Shown: positions 31,195 to 42,817, counted from the stretch's first letter. The stretch: 53,985 nucleotides of DNA from an uncultured Ruminococcus sp. (GCA_902802795.1 CADCNI010000021.1:1-53985); one strand, 5' to 3'. Notes: generated by a model not told the origin, from the sequence alone. A program made the numbers and translations.

Positions 31195-32687
31195 ACAGAA
31201 AGCCGGAAGAAATCAGCAATATTCTGAAAGAACAGATAAAAAATTACAAGGCGAAGGTGGAGATGTCCGAGACCGGCACCGTTGTCATGGTAGGTGACGG
31301 CATTGCCCGCGTTTACGGACTTCGGAGCTGCATGGCGGGCGAGCTGCTGGAATTTGAGGACGGCAGCGTGGGTCTTGCGCAGAACCTCGAAGAAGAAACC
31401 GTTTCGGCGGCCATTCTCGCCAACAGCAACGATATCCGCGAGGGTACCACCGTCAAGCGTACCGGACGCGTGCTTTCGGTGCCGGTGGGCGAGGAACTGC
31501 TCGGACGCGTCGTGGACGCGCTGGGCAATCCCATCGACGGCAAAGGCGCGGTGCATTGCACCCAGAACCGCTGCATCGAGTCCGAAGCGCCGGGCATCAT
31601 CGAGCGCAAGAGCGTTTCGGTGCCGCTGCACACCGGCATCAAGGCGATCGACAGCATGATTCCGATCGGACGCGGTCAGCGTGAACTGCTGATCGGCGAC
31701 CGTCAGACGGGTAAGAGCGAGATCGCGACCGATACCATTATCAACCAGAGAGACAGCGGCGTGCTGTGTATCTATGTCGCCATCGGCAAGAAGAATTCCA
31801 CCGTGGTGCAGCTCGTGCAGAAGCTGGCGGACGCGGGCGCGATGGAATATACCATCGTCGTGGCGGCCACCGCTTCCGAGAGTGCCCCGCTGCAATACAT
31901 CGCGCCCTATGCCGGCTGCGCGATGGCGGAGTATTTCCGCGAGCAGGGCAAAGACGTGCTGATTATATACGACGATCTGTCCCAGCACGCGGTCGCCTAC
32001 CGTGCGATTTCGCTGCTGATCCGCAGACCGCCGGGACGTGAAGCCTATCCGGGCGACGTTTTCTATCTGCATTCCCGACTGCTCGAGCGCGCGGCGTGTG
32101 TCGCGCCGGAATACGGCGGCGGTTCCATCACCGCGCTGCCGGTCATCGAGACGCAGGCGGGCGACGTTTCGGCCTACATCCCGACGAATGTTATTTCCAT
32201 CACGGACGGTCAGATCTTCCTTGAAACCGAGATGTTCCACGCGGGCATCATTCCCGCCATCAACCCCGGTATCTCGGTCAGCCGTGTCGGCGGTTCGGCG
32301 CAGCTTAAAGCTATGAAGAAGGTATCGGGCGAACTGAAGCTGCTCTATTCCCAGTACCGTGAGCTGCAATCCTTCGCGCAGTTCGGCAGCGACCTTGACG
32401 AAGATACCAAGTCCCGTCTGGCGCTGGGCGAACGCATAGTGGAGGTGCTCAAACAGAAGCAGAATTCCCCCGTGCGCATCGGCTGTCAGGTTGCGATTAT
32501 TTACGCGGTTGTCAACGGCTATCTCGATGAGATTCCGGTGAATAAGGTGAATGATTACGAGCAGAAGCTGTTCCGCAGGATGGAGGCGGAGCATAGCGCA
32601 TGGCTGGAAAGAATCGAAAACAATTACTTCGAGCAGTCCGACATTGATGAATTGAAGGACATTCTCGCGGAGATGCGGAGGGGATAA
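31191..32687 (+). CDS. atpA: F0F1 ATP synthase subunit alpha
   Basis: A 498-residue non-catalytic nucleotide-binding subunit. Walker A is GDRQTGKS (residues 169-176), followed by [40 protein letters not shown] and the arginine-finger region [14 protein letters not shown]. Length is close to the usual 500-510. ATGA overlap with atpH indicates tight coupling. Confidence 0.98.
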   Translation: MNRKPEEISNILKEQIKNYKAKVEMSETGTVVMVGDGIARVYGLRSCMAGELLEFEDGSVGLAQNLEEETVSAAILANSNDIREGTTVKRTGRVLSVPVGEELLGRVVDALGNPIDGKGAVHCTQNRCIESEAPGIIERKSVSVPLHTGIKAIDSMIPIGRGQRELLIGDRQTGKSEIATDTIINQRDSGVLCIYVAIGKKNSTVVQLVQKLADAGAMEYTIVVAATASESAPLQYIAPYAGCAMAEYFREQGKDVLIIYDDLSQHAVAYRAISLLIRRPPGREAYPGDVFYLHSRLLERAACVAPEYGGGSITALPVIETQAGDVSAYIPTNVISITDGQIFLETEMFHAGIIPAINPGISVSRVGGSAQLKAMKKVSGELKLLYSQYRELQSFAQFGSDLDEDTKSRLALGERIVEVLKQKQNSPVRIGCQVAIIYAVVNGYLDEIPVNKVNDYEQKLFRRMEAEHSAWLERIENNYFEQSDIDELKDILAEMRRG

Positions 32688-32690
32688 CAC

Positions 32691-33494
32691 ATGGCGGATA
32701 TCAAAGGTCTCCGTTCCAGCATCCGCAGCGTGGATTCCATGCTGCACCTTACCACCGCGATGGGGCTTGTCGCTTCCTCAAAGATGTACCGCGCGAGTCA
32801 GGCGATGGAAAACGCCCATGACTTCGCGCAGGCGCTGCGCACCATGACCACCCGTCTGGCCGCCAACGCCGAATGTCAGAACAGCGCTTTTCTGAATCCG
32901 CCGTCCGATGGCGACAAGATCTGTCTGGTCGTCATCGCGGGCGACAGAGGACTTTGCGGCGGCTACAACAACAACATCTTCCGCCTGACGGCGCAGTATG
33001 CCGACGCGGAGATCATCCCCATCGGCAAGCGTGCCTCGGAGCGTTTCGGCGGCGAACTGACGCTGTGTGAGAGTTTTACCTGTGACGACGGCTATGCGCT
33101 CGCGCAGCGGCTCATCGACGGGTATCTCGGCGGCACATACGGCAAGGTGGGCATTGTCTGCACCAAGTATGTCTCCATGATGACGCAGGAGGCCGCCGTG
33201 GAATGGCTGCTGCCGCTTACAAAGAGCGAAGAAACGGCGCCGGGCGGCATTCTGTTCGAGCCGGAGCCTTCGGAAGTGCTGAGCAGCGCGGTCAGAGAAT
33301 ATGTATTCGGCGCGCTCATGGAGGCGATTCGCGAGAGCTTCGCCTGTGAAACCGCCGCACGGCGTATGGCTATGGACAACGCCGGTCGAAACGCGCAGCA
33401 AATGCTGGACGATCTCCGTCTGGAGTACAACCGCGCACGTCAGGGCGCTATCACGCAGGAGATCACGGAAATTGTCGCGGGCAGCGGCGCTTGA
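32691..33494 (+). CDS. atpG: F0F1 ATP synthase subunit gamma
   Basis: A 267-residue central-stalk subunit. The N-terminal helix (DIKGLRSSIRSVDSMLHLTT) and C-terminal helix (ARRMAMDNAGRNAQQMLDDL, ending ITQEITEIVAGSGA) form the shaft. GDRGLCGGYNNNIF is the conserved middle block. It is somewhat shorter than the common 285-290 residues, with losses in the globular part. Confidence 0.95.
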   Translation: MADIKGLRSSIRSVDSMLHLTTAMGLVASSKMYRASQAMENAHDFAQALRTMTTRLAANAECQNSAFLNPPSDGDKICLVVIAGDRGLCGGYNNNIFRLTAQYADAEIIPIGKRASERFGGELTLCESFTCDDGYALAQRLIDGYLGGTYGKVGIVCTKYVSMMTQEAAVEWLLPLTKSEETAPGGILFEPEPSEVLSSAVREYVFGALMEAIRESFACETAARRMAMDNAGRNAQQMLDDLRLEYNRARQGAITQEITEIVAGSGA

Positions 33495-33508
33495 GAGGAG
33501 AGAATTAA

Positions 33509-35172
<1,664 letters not shown>

Positions 35173-35275
35173 GACAGTCAAAATTCGGAAAGCGCATCCA
35201 TCCAAGTTTTGCAAAATAGAAACGATAATGGATTCGGACTTGATACGGTTTGTATCGTTCTCCCCGATCCATTCC

Positions 35276-35340
35276 AACAAAAGGGATTCCCCCTTCGTAT
35301 GAACGCTTCGTTCTGTGAAAGGGGGAATCCTTTTGTTATT
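35276..35340. terminator. Bidirectional terminator after atpC
   Basis: AACAAAAGGGATTCCCCCTT pairs with AAAGGGGGAATCCTTTTGTT, flanked by T-rich DNA. It separates the ATP synthase operon from the convergent ABC operon. Confidence 0.85.
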
Positions 35341-35358
35341 TTGCCATTTTTCTTATGT

Positions 35359-36486
35359 TCAATGGATGCCTGCTTTCCGAAAATACCGCCATAGCGGAAG
35401 CGTGACCGCCAGTGCCAGTAGCTGCCAGACGATACAGACCCATGTTTCATAACCGGGATAGGAAACATAAGGGGTAAACACATATTCCATGAACCAGTCG
35501 GATACGTTCAGCATACCCGCTGTGGGCGTGAACATCAGCACAAACCCGAACAGATTGCTGCCGGGAAACACCACCGCCGCCACGAAAAGGGCAAAGTACA
35601 GCATCGCCGTCAGCACGGCGTTGACGTAAGCGTTTTTGGAGACGAAGGACAGCACGAATGTCACCAGCGAAGCCGTCACGGTGTAACCGACCGTCACCGC
35701 ACAGGCGCGCAGCAGATAGCCGAGCTGACTCATGCGCGTCCAAGTGATAAAGGGATAGCACACCATGCCTCTGTCTTCGGTCGCCATCGCCGCCGAAACG
35801 CTGCTTTGCAGGAATGTCCACGACTGCGGCAGAATGACAAGGAAGCACGTCACCGACGCCGTTATCACGATCACCGCCGCCAGTGCCGAAGCCGCCACGG
35901 AGGCCGCCGCCTTGCTGAACACAATGCCACGCCCGATTTTGGTGGCATAGACATTCTGGTGTGTGTCGTGGAATTCCTCGTACTTCATCAGATAGGCGGT
36001 CATGAAGCAGGCCGTTACCGCCAGTTCAAAGAGCAGGAGCGAAAACAGATTGCCGTAAAGCATCTCGTGGAGCGAAAAGGTCACACCGGGATAATAGTTG
36101 TCATACGCTTCGCCGTCCTGTCGGATTTCATCCACTCGCGCCGCCGCCTTCTGATAATGGCGGTCGATGAGCTTCTGCGCAGCGGCACTGCTCTTTGTGA
36201 CGAACATTTTTTCGATATCGGCCTTGAATGCCAGGATGTCGAAGTCCTTGTAATACTGGTCGTAGGCACTCTCCTTCACCGCATCGTAATTCACGCACAC
36301 ATTGTACTCGTCGTAGGACGGCACATTTCCGCTGCGCACATAGTCATTGACCGCCTGAATGCCAACCCGCTCATAGCTCATGCTGTCCGCGATCACGAAG
36401 AGATTCAGTCCCGCACAAACCGCGATCATCACCCAGAACAGGGGGAATCGCAGTATCTTGCGGATCTCGTTTTTGAAAAACATCAT
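35359..36486 (-). CDS. ABC-2-like membrane protein
   Basis: A 375-residue membrane protein with one N-terminal membrane helix (about residues 12-32), an extracytoplasmic helical domain to about residue 140, and five or six C-terminal membrane segments. It is the last gene of the minus-strand ABC operon and overlaps the preceding gene by 4 bp. ATG 36486 follows AGGAGGT. It has the same overall design as the three paralogues upstream but is shorter and lacks their MRRY-x-x-P start. It is probably a permease subunit. Confidence 0.82.
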   Translation of the reverse strand: MMFFKNEIRKILRFPLFWVMIAVCAGLNLFVIADSMSYERVGIQAVNDYVRSGNVPSYDEYNVCVNYDAVKESAYDQYYKDFDILAFKADIEKMFVTKSSAAAQKLIDRHYQKAAARVDEIRQDGEAYDNYYPGVTFSLHEMLYGNLFSLLLFELAVTACFMTAYLMKYEEFHDTHQNVYATKIGRGIVFSKAAASVAASALAAVIVITASVTCFLVILPQSWTFLQSSVSAAMATEDRGMVCYPFITWTRMSQLGYLLRACAVTVGYTVTASLVTFVLSFVSKNAYVNAVLTAMLYFALFVAAVVFPGSNLFGFVLMFTPTAGMLNVSDWFMEYVFTPYVSYPGYETWVCIVWQLLALAVTLPLWRYFRKAGIH

Positions 36487-37736
36487 TTGTCTCTTACCTC
36501 CTGAACGGCATGTGCCGCGGGAATAGTCCCGCCTTTGACGCTATGCCGCCATAATAAAACCGAAATCGCCGCCACTGTCAATCCCACGGCAGGCAGCAGG
36601 AAGAACCCCGCCGCACTGCCTGTCCGCAGCGGCAGGAACTGCACCTCCCGGCGGAATGCGAACCCTTCCGCCATCAGCAGGGGAATCGCTGCCGCGATCG
36701 CCGTCAGATAATGGCGGCTGCCACAGGCGACCGCAAAAAATACGCAGCTCAACGCGAGGGAGAAAAGCAGCGTCACGGCTAAGCAAAGCCAGACAAACTG
36801 CCCATACGTCAGATCGAGCCAGAGCGGATGATCCCATTCGCCCGCATTCAGCCGATTGCCCAACAGGTGCCGCGTATTGCCCGCACCGAAGAAGTAGACC
36901 GCGCCGAACAAGGCGTCTGTCAGCACATTCACCGCCGCTGTCAGGAAAAGCGCCGCGACAAATTGTTTTTGCCGTATTTTCCGACCTGTCCTGGAGCAAA
37001 ATTGCAGTTGGTTCACGCCTGTGACCGTATTGCAGACCGGCAGCGGCAGAACGACGACCGCGCAAAGCAGGCAGATCAGCACGTTCCACGGCAGATAATC
37101 GGAAGGAAATGTGAGTGAATACACCACGCTGCAAACCGCCGTCTCGCGCTTGTTCAGTGAGGCTTTCAGCCGCGCCTTGACAAAATCGCTCTCCCCCGCA
37201 TACCAATCGCTATGGCTGACGGTAAAGGACTGCCGCGCTTCCTCCGCCGCTTCCCATTGCCTGATCGAGGAACGCACCCCCTGCTCGTGAAAAATGGCGC
37301 TCACCAGCGGTTCGCTCCACGCCAGCGTCATGCATTCCTCCAGATGGGGCAGACGCTCCGCCAGTCCGTCCTCGCCCCACACGCGGAGCGCTTCGGCATA
37401 CGCCTCGCTGTCCTGCTCCTCCGCCTCCCGCAGCAGGTCGAAATCGTTTTTGCTGTGAATCCCGTACTGTCCCATGGCGCTCTCAAACATTTCATCCAGC
37501 GCGGCGCGTTCCTCCGTCTGCCGCGCTTTTATATCCTCCCATTCGGCGGCGTCAATGCTGTCCCCGTATCGCTTCTGGTATTCCACTGACAGCCGGTAGC
37601 TCTGACCGTAGCCGTCCCTGTATCGGCTGTTGCAGTCCTTCCCGTAGGCCAGATAAATCAGCAGTACCAGCGCGCCGCAAAGCAGCAGCGTCATCGGAGG
37701 CAGATATCGCCGGACTTCCCACCCAATCACCTTCAT
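36483..37736 (-). CDS. ABC-2-like permease paralogue C
   Basis: A 417-residue membrane protein. It begins GWEVRRYLPPMTLLLCGALV (first membrane helix), has a large extracytoplasmic helical domain of about 170 residues containing KRYGDSIDAAEWEDI and YGIHSKNDFDLLREAEE, then about five membrane segments including LDLTYGQFVWLCLAVTLLFS. These blocks align with the genes at 37782 and 39072, making it one of three tandem paralogues. It carries no ATPase; it should work with the ATPase at 40373. Confidence 0.82.
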   Translation of the reverse strand: MKVIGWEVRRYLPPMTLLLCGALVLLIYLAYGKDCNSRYRDGYGQSYRLSVEYQKRYGDSIDAAEWEDIKARQTEERAALDEMFESAMGQYGIHSKNDFDLLREAEEQDSEAYAEALRVWGEDGLAERLPHLEECMTLAWSEPLVSAIFHEQGVRSSIRQWEAAEEARQSFTVSHSDWYAGESDFVKARLKASLNKRETAVCSVVYSLTFPSDYLPWNVLICLLCAVVVLPLPVCNTVTGVNQLQFCSRTGRKIRQKQFVAALFLTAAVNVLTDALFGAVYFFGAGNTRHLLGNRLNAGEWDHPLWLDLTYGQFVWLCLAVTLLFSLALSCVFFAVACGSRHYLTAIAAAIPLLMAEGFAFRREVQFLPLRTGSAAGFFLLPAVGLTVAAISVLLWRHSVKGGTIPAAHAVQEVRDK

Positions 37737-37781
37737 TTTATATGCACCACCCGTTTCCGTAAATCTTTTTTCACTTGCCTG

Positions 37782-39059
37782 TTATCCGTAGAGATAATCC
37801 TCGCGCCGCGTTTTCCAAATGAACACGCATACAGCCGCGACAACAGCGGCGGCGGGGAGCAGGGTCAGGACGGCGAACGGCATCGCGCGATAATGGAAGG
37901 GATAACCGTATTTGGTCAGCTCGCCATACCAGCCGTTGCACACAATAACGAGCGGAATGGAGACGGCTGCCGCGACTATGTAATTTTTACAGAAATACGA
38001 CATAACAAACACCGCGCAGGTGAGCAGCAGCGAAACCGCCAGCAGAACGGCAAAGCTCAGTTCCACGAACTGCCGGTAGGTCAGATCGAAAACAAACCGT
38101 TCGCCCAGCGCTCCCGCGTTGACAGGGCAGTCCAGCAGGAAGCCCGTGTCATATTGACCGTGGAAAAACACGAGGTAAAAGACGAGGTCTGCCGCCAGAT
38201 TCACCAGTACGGCACAGCCCACCGCCGCGCCAAGCTGCCGTGGCAAGACGCGCCGTCCTTCGCGGGAGGTCAACTGCATGGGCTGTACGCCCTCCAGACG
38301 GTTGCCGATCAGCAGCGGCACGGTGACAAAGGCGCACAGCATGAAAATCAGCAATCCCCATTCGTCGCGCATACAATCACGGAAAAACAGCCAATGCGAG
38401 TTTACGGACAACAGCGAAACCTTGTCCCGCTTCAAATCCGCAAGCAGGGGAGCAAGTGTTTTTTCGTTCGCTTCTGCACCGCTGCCATCCAGTTCCATTT
38501 TCACCGTGCCTGTTGTGCGATATTCTTCCTGCAGGCGGTCGTAAGCTTTAAAATATTGGATCACCGAAGCCATGGCCCGCCGTTGATAGTTCAGGTGGTT
38601 GAGAGGCTCCTTGTCCGCCAGAATCGCCCAGCAGGTTTCCGACAGCGACGTCAGATTCTCCGCGCCCCACCGGTCGGCGGCTTCGTCGTATCGTTCCTCT
38701 TCCGTATCCTGCGCCGTCATCACCAGCAGATCGTAATCGTCCTCACTGTGAATGTCATATTCACCGAGATACTGCTCTATCAGCGCGTTGTATTCCCTGT
38801 TCAGCGCGTCCGCGTCGCTGACAATCTGCGCCCGTTCGTCCGCGTCAAGCGTCGTGCCGAAGCGTTCATACAGGGATTTTTGCAGCTCATATGTCGCGCC
38901 GCTCATATCCCTTCCGAATTTTTCCACCGATATGTTGAGCAGAATGCCGAAAAAGAAAAGCAGCAGTCCGCAAACTATCAATGTCACAGGTTTCAGATAC
39001 CGCCGCATTTCCCCTGCGGTCAGTTTCCATTGTTCTTGCATTTTCGTCAGTATTGTCAT
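37782..39059 (-). CDS. ABC-2-like permease paralogue B
   Basis: A 425-residue membrane protein sharing the family blocks: TAGEMRRYLKPVTLIVCGLL, YERFGTTLDADERAQIVSDA, YDIHSEDDYDLLVMTAQDTE and FDLTYRQFVELSFAVLLAVS. ATG 39059 is chosen because the GAGG site is too close to ATG 39068. It is separated from paralogue A by 12 bp. Topology is one helix, a long extracytoplasmic domain, then about five helices. Confidence 0.82.
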   Translation of the reverse strand: MTILTKMQEQWKLTAGEMRRYLKPVTLIVCGLLLFFFGILLNISVEKFGRDMSGATYELQKSLYERFGTTLDADERAQIVSDADALNREYNALIEQYLGEYDIHSEDDYDLLVMTAQDTEEERYDEAADRWGAENLTSLSETCWAILADKEPLNHLNYQRRAMASVIQYFKAYDRLQEEYRTTGTVKMELDGSGAEANEKTLAPLLADLKRDKVSLLSVNSHWLFFRDCMRDEWGLLIFMLCAFVTVPLLIGNRLEGVQPMQLTSREGRRVLPRQLGAAVGCAVLVNLAADLVFYLVFFHGQYDTGFLLDCPVNAGALGERFVFDLTYRQFVELSFAVLLAVSLLLTCAVFVMSYFCKNYIVAAAVSIPLVIVCNGWYGELTKYGYPFHYRAMPFAVLTLLPAAAVVAAVCVFIWKTRREDYLYG

Positions 39060-39071
39060 TTTTATCATTCC

Positions 39072-40376
39072 TCAATCCACATAATCAGCCTTTCGCGCCT
39101 GTTTGACAAATGCAGCCATCGCAGCGGCGGACACAGCGGCAGGAAGCAGCAGCGCCAGCGGATAGGCAAAGGAGGGATAAAGTTGGATATTTAACATATA
39201 ATCAATCTCATAGGATAATTTGATAAACAGAATCACAGTCGGCACCGAGACCGCCAAAGCCGGCAGATAATTTTTGCTCAGGTGCGACAGGACAAACAGC
39301 ACACCCGTCAGCCCCAGCGACAGCGCCAACGCTTTGCCATAAGTCAGCCATACAAACGGCCCGAAGGTCAGGTCGAGCCAGAGAATGTGCGGGTAACTGC
39401 ACAGGTTCATCGGGCAATGCCACAGATGAAGCGTGTTCTTCTCACGCAAAAAGTAAATCACTGTAAAGAATCCGTCCACCCCCGCGTTGACGAGCAACGT
39501 ATTGAGGAGCGCGCCGCCAAGCTGGGCGAAAATGACGCGCCGTCCGGTGTGTGTCGAATATTGCATAGGCGTCACGCGCGACACGCGGTTGCCCACCGGC
39601 AGGGGCAGAACAATCAGTCCGCAGAGAAGGAAAGTCAATGCCTCCCAGAACTGATAATGACCCTGAAAAGACTCGCCCGCGTCATATACGCATTCCAGCA
39701 GCGACAGCTTCCCGTCATTGGACTGCATGACCTGTGTGATACGCCTTTCGGCGGAGGGGCTGTATTCGTTGGCAATTTCCCATCGCAGCGTTCTTTTTTC
39801 CAAAGAGGCACGGTCGAGCGTGGGAAGGCTTGCCACGAACTGCTCCCATTCATCGACGCTCTCCGCCCAGCCCAGAATGCCTTCCAGTATTTGCTCTCTG
39901 TGAGCGATTTCGTAGGGAATTTTGTCCCAGAAGATTTGGGTGCATGTTTCTTCCAATTCCGCTAAATTGTCCGCGCCCCAGCGGTCGGCGGCTTCCTGCA
40001 CGATCTCTTCTTCCTGCCATTCGTCCGGCGTGTGAGAACCCATATAGGCAACGGCTCCCGACAGTAAATGGTAATCCTCCTTGGTATGAATGTCAAACTG
40101 TCCCATATACTTCTCGTATTGTTCATTCAGCGCCGTCCGTGCTTTTTCATAATCCGCCGCCACCTCGGCGCGCTCGTCCGGGTCAATCGTCTCTCCGAAC
40201 CGCTGCACATATTCCACTGACAAATCATAGGCAATCGCGCCGTCCGTCCCTTTTCCCAACGTAAACGAGTGTGAACCAAACACCAGCTGCCACATCAGCA
40301 GCAGTGCCGTCATGACAACCAGTGTGAACGGTCGCCAGTACCGCCGCATTTCGCCCCACATCACACGCGCCTTCAT
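39072..40376 (-). CDS. ABC-2-like permease paralogue A
   Basis: A 434-residue membrane protein with WGEMRRYWRPFTLVVMTALL, VQRFGETIDPDERAEVAADY, FDIHTKEDYHLLSGAVAYMG and LDLTFGPFVWLTYGKALALS, the same blocks as paralogues B and C. Its ATG overlaps the ATPase stop (ATGA), so it is translationally coupled to the ATPase and is the first permease of the operon. Confidence 0.83.
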   Translation of the reverse strand: MKARVMWGEMRRYWRPFTLVVMTALLLMWQLVFGSHSFTLGKGTDGAIAYDLSVEYVQRFGETIDPDERAEVAADYEKARTALNEQYEKYMGQFDIHTKEDYHLLSGAVAYMGSHTPDEWQEEEIVQEAADRWGADNLAELEETCTQIFWDKIPYEIAHREQILEGILGWAESVDEWEQFVASLPTLDRASLEKRTLRWEIANEYSPSAERRITQVMQSNDGKLSLLECVYDAGESFQGHYQFWEALTFLLCGLIVLPLPVGNRVSRVTPMQYSTHTGRRVIFAQLGGALLNTLLVNAGVDGFFTVIYFLREKNTLHLWHCPMNLCSYPHILWLDLTFGPFVWLTYGKALALSLGLTGVLFVLSHLSKNYLPALAVSVPTVILFIKLSYEIDYMLNIQLYPSFAYPLALLLPAAVSAAAMAAFVKQARKADYVD

Positions 40377-41104
40377 ATCGCGTCCTCCAGCGCCTCGCCG
40401 CCGTAGATATTCATGAAGGCGGTTTCGAGGTTGTCCGCATTGTGATCTTTGAGAATGGCTTCGATGGTGTCGCAGGCGTAGATTTCATGGTCTTTGATCA
40501 TGACCACCTGATCGGCGATGTTCTCGATGTCGCTGACGATGTGGGTGGAGAGAATGACGATTTTCGTCTTGCCCAGCTCCGCGAGAATATGGCGGAAGCG
40601 CACGCGCTCCATCGGGTCGAGTCCCGCCGTCGGCTCGTCGAAGATGACGATCTGCGGGTCGTTCATCAGGGCGTTCGCAATGCCGACGCGCTGAATCATG
40701 CCGCCGGAGAATTTCTTCATTTTCTTGTGCGTGACGTCGCTCAGACCCACCCGTTCGAGCAGCTTTTGGCAGCGTTCCTTGGCGACAGCCGTGTCCACGC
40801 CGTTAAGCGCCGCCATATAGGTGAGAAACTGCGTGGGGGAATCGTCGCGGTAATAGCCGAATTTCTGCGGCAGATAGCCCACCAGTTCCCGGTAACTGCC
40901 GTCGAGCGAAGCGATGTTTTCGCCGTTCCACAGAATGTCCCCGCTGTCCGGATGAAGCAGCGTGACGATCATTTTGATGAGCGTCGTCTTTCCCGCGCCG
41001 TTCGGGGAAAGCAGTCCGTAAACCCCTTTGTCAAAGGTGAGATTCACGTCTTTGAGCACGTTGAAATCCTTGAAGGATTTGGATACATTTTTGATTTCCA
41101 GCAT
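40373..41104 (-). CDS. ABC transporter ATP-binding protein
   Basis: A 243-residue ATPase with Walker A SPNGAGKTTLI (about residue 37), signature FSGGMIQRVGIANAL, Walker B IVIFDEPTAGLDP and switch LSTHIVSDIENIAD. It heads an operon with four membrane proteins, which is unusual for a single ATPase. The start ATG 41104 follows AAGGAGAAA. The substrate is unknown; related systems move peptides or antibiotics, or act as regulators of surface proteolysis. Confidence 0.93.
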   Translation of the reverse strand: MLEIKNVSKSFKDFNVLKDVNLTFDKGVYGLLSPNGAGKTTLIKMIVTLLHPDSGDILWNGENIASLDGSYRELVGYLPQKFGYYRDDSPTQFLTYMAALNGVDTAVAKERCQKLLERVGLSDVTHKKMKKFSGGMIQRVGIANALMNDPQIVIFDEPTAGLDPMERVRFRHILAELGKTKIVILSTHIVSDIENIADQVVMIKDHEIYACDTIEAILKDHNADNLETAFMNIYGGEALEDAI

Positions 41105-41513
41105 ATTTTTTTCTCCTTATCATTACAAGTTTTTAGCCGATTGTAAAAGTTAAAAATCGCGTAAATTCGGGGTCTGATTAACGGGAAAGGGACGCTTTTT
41201 CTCCGTTTGGAGCAAGGCAACTTGTGATATTGGGCTGTTGCCGTATTCGCCCGACTGCCTTCTCAATCGTAGCTCGTTCCGCTCGTTCGGCTACGCCTCA
41301 CTCGTGGGGCTTTGCCCCACTCCCTGTCAGCTTCGCTGACATGCGCTGCCCTTGACCCGCCAGGAGGAACAAGTTCCCCCTGGACTCCCACGCTCGCCTG
41401 GAAAAAAGACGCTCGCTAATTATGCGCTGCGCTTTTCTTTTTCTTTCTCCCCACTCCTCACTTCCCACTTCCCACTAAATTTTCATTTCCTTTTACAATC
41501 GCCTAATTACGCA
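41105..41513. other. Gene-free region with a cluster of small hairpins
   Basis: No credible gene is seen. It holds a run of perfect or near-perfect stem-loops: GTGGGGC-TTT-GCCCCAC (41304-41320), TGTCAGC-TTC-GCTGACA (41325-41341) and CCAGGAGGAAC-AA-GTTCCCCCTGG (41360-41383). It ends in heptamer arrays. It could be a decayed repeat element or a structured RNA. Confidence 0.5.
41451..41478. repeat. CCACTTC heptamer array
   Basis: CCACTCC, TCACTTC, CCACTTC, CCACTAA: four 7-bp units, the complement type of the GAAGTG family. Confidence 0.7.
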
Positions 41514-41533
41514 TTACGCATTACGAATTAAAC
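41506..41533. repeat. ATTACGC heptamer array at a stop codon
   Basis: ATTACGC, ATTACGC, ATTACGA, ATTAAAC. The minus-strand gene ending at 41514 reads its last residues (LIRNA) and its TAA from this array. It is the same unit as at 101-320. Confidence 0.85.
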
Positions 41534-42281
41534 ACATGGGTCTTTGGTAAAAAATCCTCACCAGCAGCGTGAGCAGAGCCGCCATAGCCGCACCGGACAG
41601 CATGTGTACCGCAAAGGGAATGCCTGTCATCAAGGCGTACTGCTGCGCGGGATTTAAATAGGCAAATCCAAGCGTCAGCAATCCCCATATGACGGCGCAC
41701 CCGATACAACCCGTCAGTCCGAAACGGTTGAAGAGCGCGACATTCAGCAGCGAATAAAGCATCACGCCCGACGCGATGAGTCCGATCATCTGCGGCAGGT
41801 ACTGCGTTCCCCGCAGACTGCACCACGTCAGCGCCGCCGCCAGATCCAGCGCCGCCGTTCCCAGGGAGAAAAGCGGCATACGCAGCAGAATCAGATGACG
41901 CGCGGTGTATTTATACGCGCTCTGCATTTCGTACACCCCCAGCGGCTTTTCACGCAGGCGGTAGAGAAAGTCGGTGAGCAGCAGCACCAGCGGAGAGCCA
42001 AAGAAAAAGATCGCCAGCACCGGCGCGATGTTCCCCTCTTCGGCAAAGGACGGGTCATATTCCATCAGCACCCACGCCATTCCGACGGCAAAGGCGACCG
42101 CCGACATACCGAATATGCCAAGCGAATTGCGGAGAACCGTAGCCGGACCGATTTCACGGTAGGCATTGATTAAGAAGCGAACCGCTCCCACACGGGACGG
42201 CTTGGTCTGTCGGATGATCTGAGCCACCGACTGCTTTTTTTGTGCGGCAGTGGGATAGGGAATGTCGGTTTTGTGAATCAC
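41514..42281 (-). CDS. Membrane protein coupled to an ECF sigma factor
   Basis: A 255-residue protein with an N-terminal cytoplasmic region of about 55 residues and six or so membrane segments. GTG 42281 is chosen: AAAGGAG lies 7 bp upstream, and GTGA overlaps the sigma-factor stop, giving translational coupling. Position suggests an anti-sigma factor or membrane sensor, although no zinc-finger motif is visible. The last five residues come from a heptamer repeat, so the C-terminus may be acquired. Confidence 0.78.
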   Translation of the reverse strand: MIHKTDIPYPTAAQKKQSVAQIIRQTKPSRVGAVRFLINAYREIGPATVLRNSLGIFGMSAVAFAVGMAWVLMEYDPSFAEEGNIAPVLAIFFFGSPLVLLLTDFLYRLREKPLGVYEMQSAYKYTARHLILLRMPLFSLGTAALDLAAALTWCSLRGTQYLPQMIGLIASGVMLYSLLNVALFNRFGLTGCIGCAVIWGLLTLGFAYLNPAQQYALMTGIPFAVHMLSGAAMAALLTLLVRIFYQRPMCLIRNA

Positions 42282-42817
42282 TGTGAAAACTCCTTTCTGC
42301 ATTTTTTGACAGCGGCATAATAGCGGGTCTTGACGGTGTTCGGGGAAAGCCGCAGCATGGCGGCGATCTCTTCAAAGGTCATGTCTCCGAAAATTTTCAG
42401 CTCCACGATCCGGTAGGCACAGTAGTCGCTTTTTTCCAGATAGTCCATGATCTGCGCCGCCAGCGCACGCGTTTCGACGGTTTCCTCAAAGCGTTCGTCC
42501 AGAGGGATTTCTTCATTGACAGAGGTGGAAATCCCTTCGACGCGCCGTTTATAAAAACATTTAAAACAATCGCGCAGATAATTCGAGGCGACGGCATACA
42601 GCCATGTCTTGAAAGAAGCGCGGCGCTTGTCAAAGGACGGGAGCGCGTTCATCGCCTTGATGAAGATTTCCTGCGCCGCGTCATACGCGTCGTCCGCATT
42701 GTCAAGCCGACGATAGGCAAAGGCGTAAATATGGTCGTAATACCGCAGAATCAGCCGTTCTTTCGCCTTGTCGCTGCCAAAGCTGACGATGATGAAGACG
42801 AGCTGTTCGTCTGTCAT
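42278..42817 (-). CDS. ECF-type RNA polymerase sigma factor
   Basis: A 179-residue sigma factor with region 2 (RLILRYYDHIYAFAYRRLDN, DAYDAAQEIFIKAMNALPSF, ASFKTWLYAVASNYLRDC) and region 4 (IVELKIFGDMTFEEIAAMLR, LSPNTVKTRYYAAVKKCRKE). ATG 42817 (MTDEQLVF) follows AAAGGGGG; longer in-frame versions extend into AT-rich leader DNA. It is coupled to the downstream membrane protein. A possible self-recognised promoter lies at 42874-42902. Confidence 0.92.
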   Translation of the reverse strand: MTDEQLVFIIVSFGSDKAKERLILRYYDHIYAFAYRRLDNADDAYDAAQEIFIKAMNALPSFDKRRASFKTWLYAVASNYLRDCFKCFYKRRVEGISTSVNEEIPLDERFEETVETRALAAQIMDYLEKSDYCAYRIVELKIFGDMTFEEIAAMLRLSPNTVKTRYYAAVKKCRKEFSQ

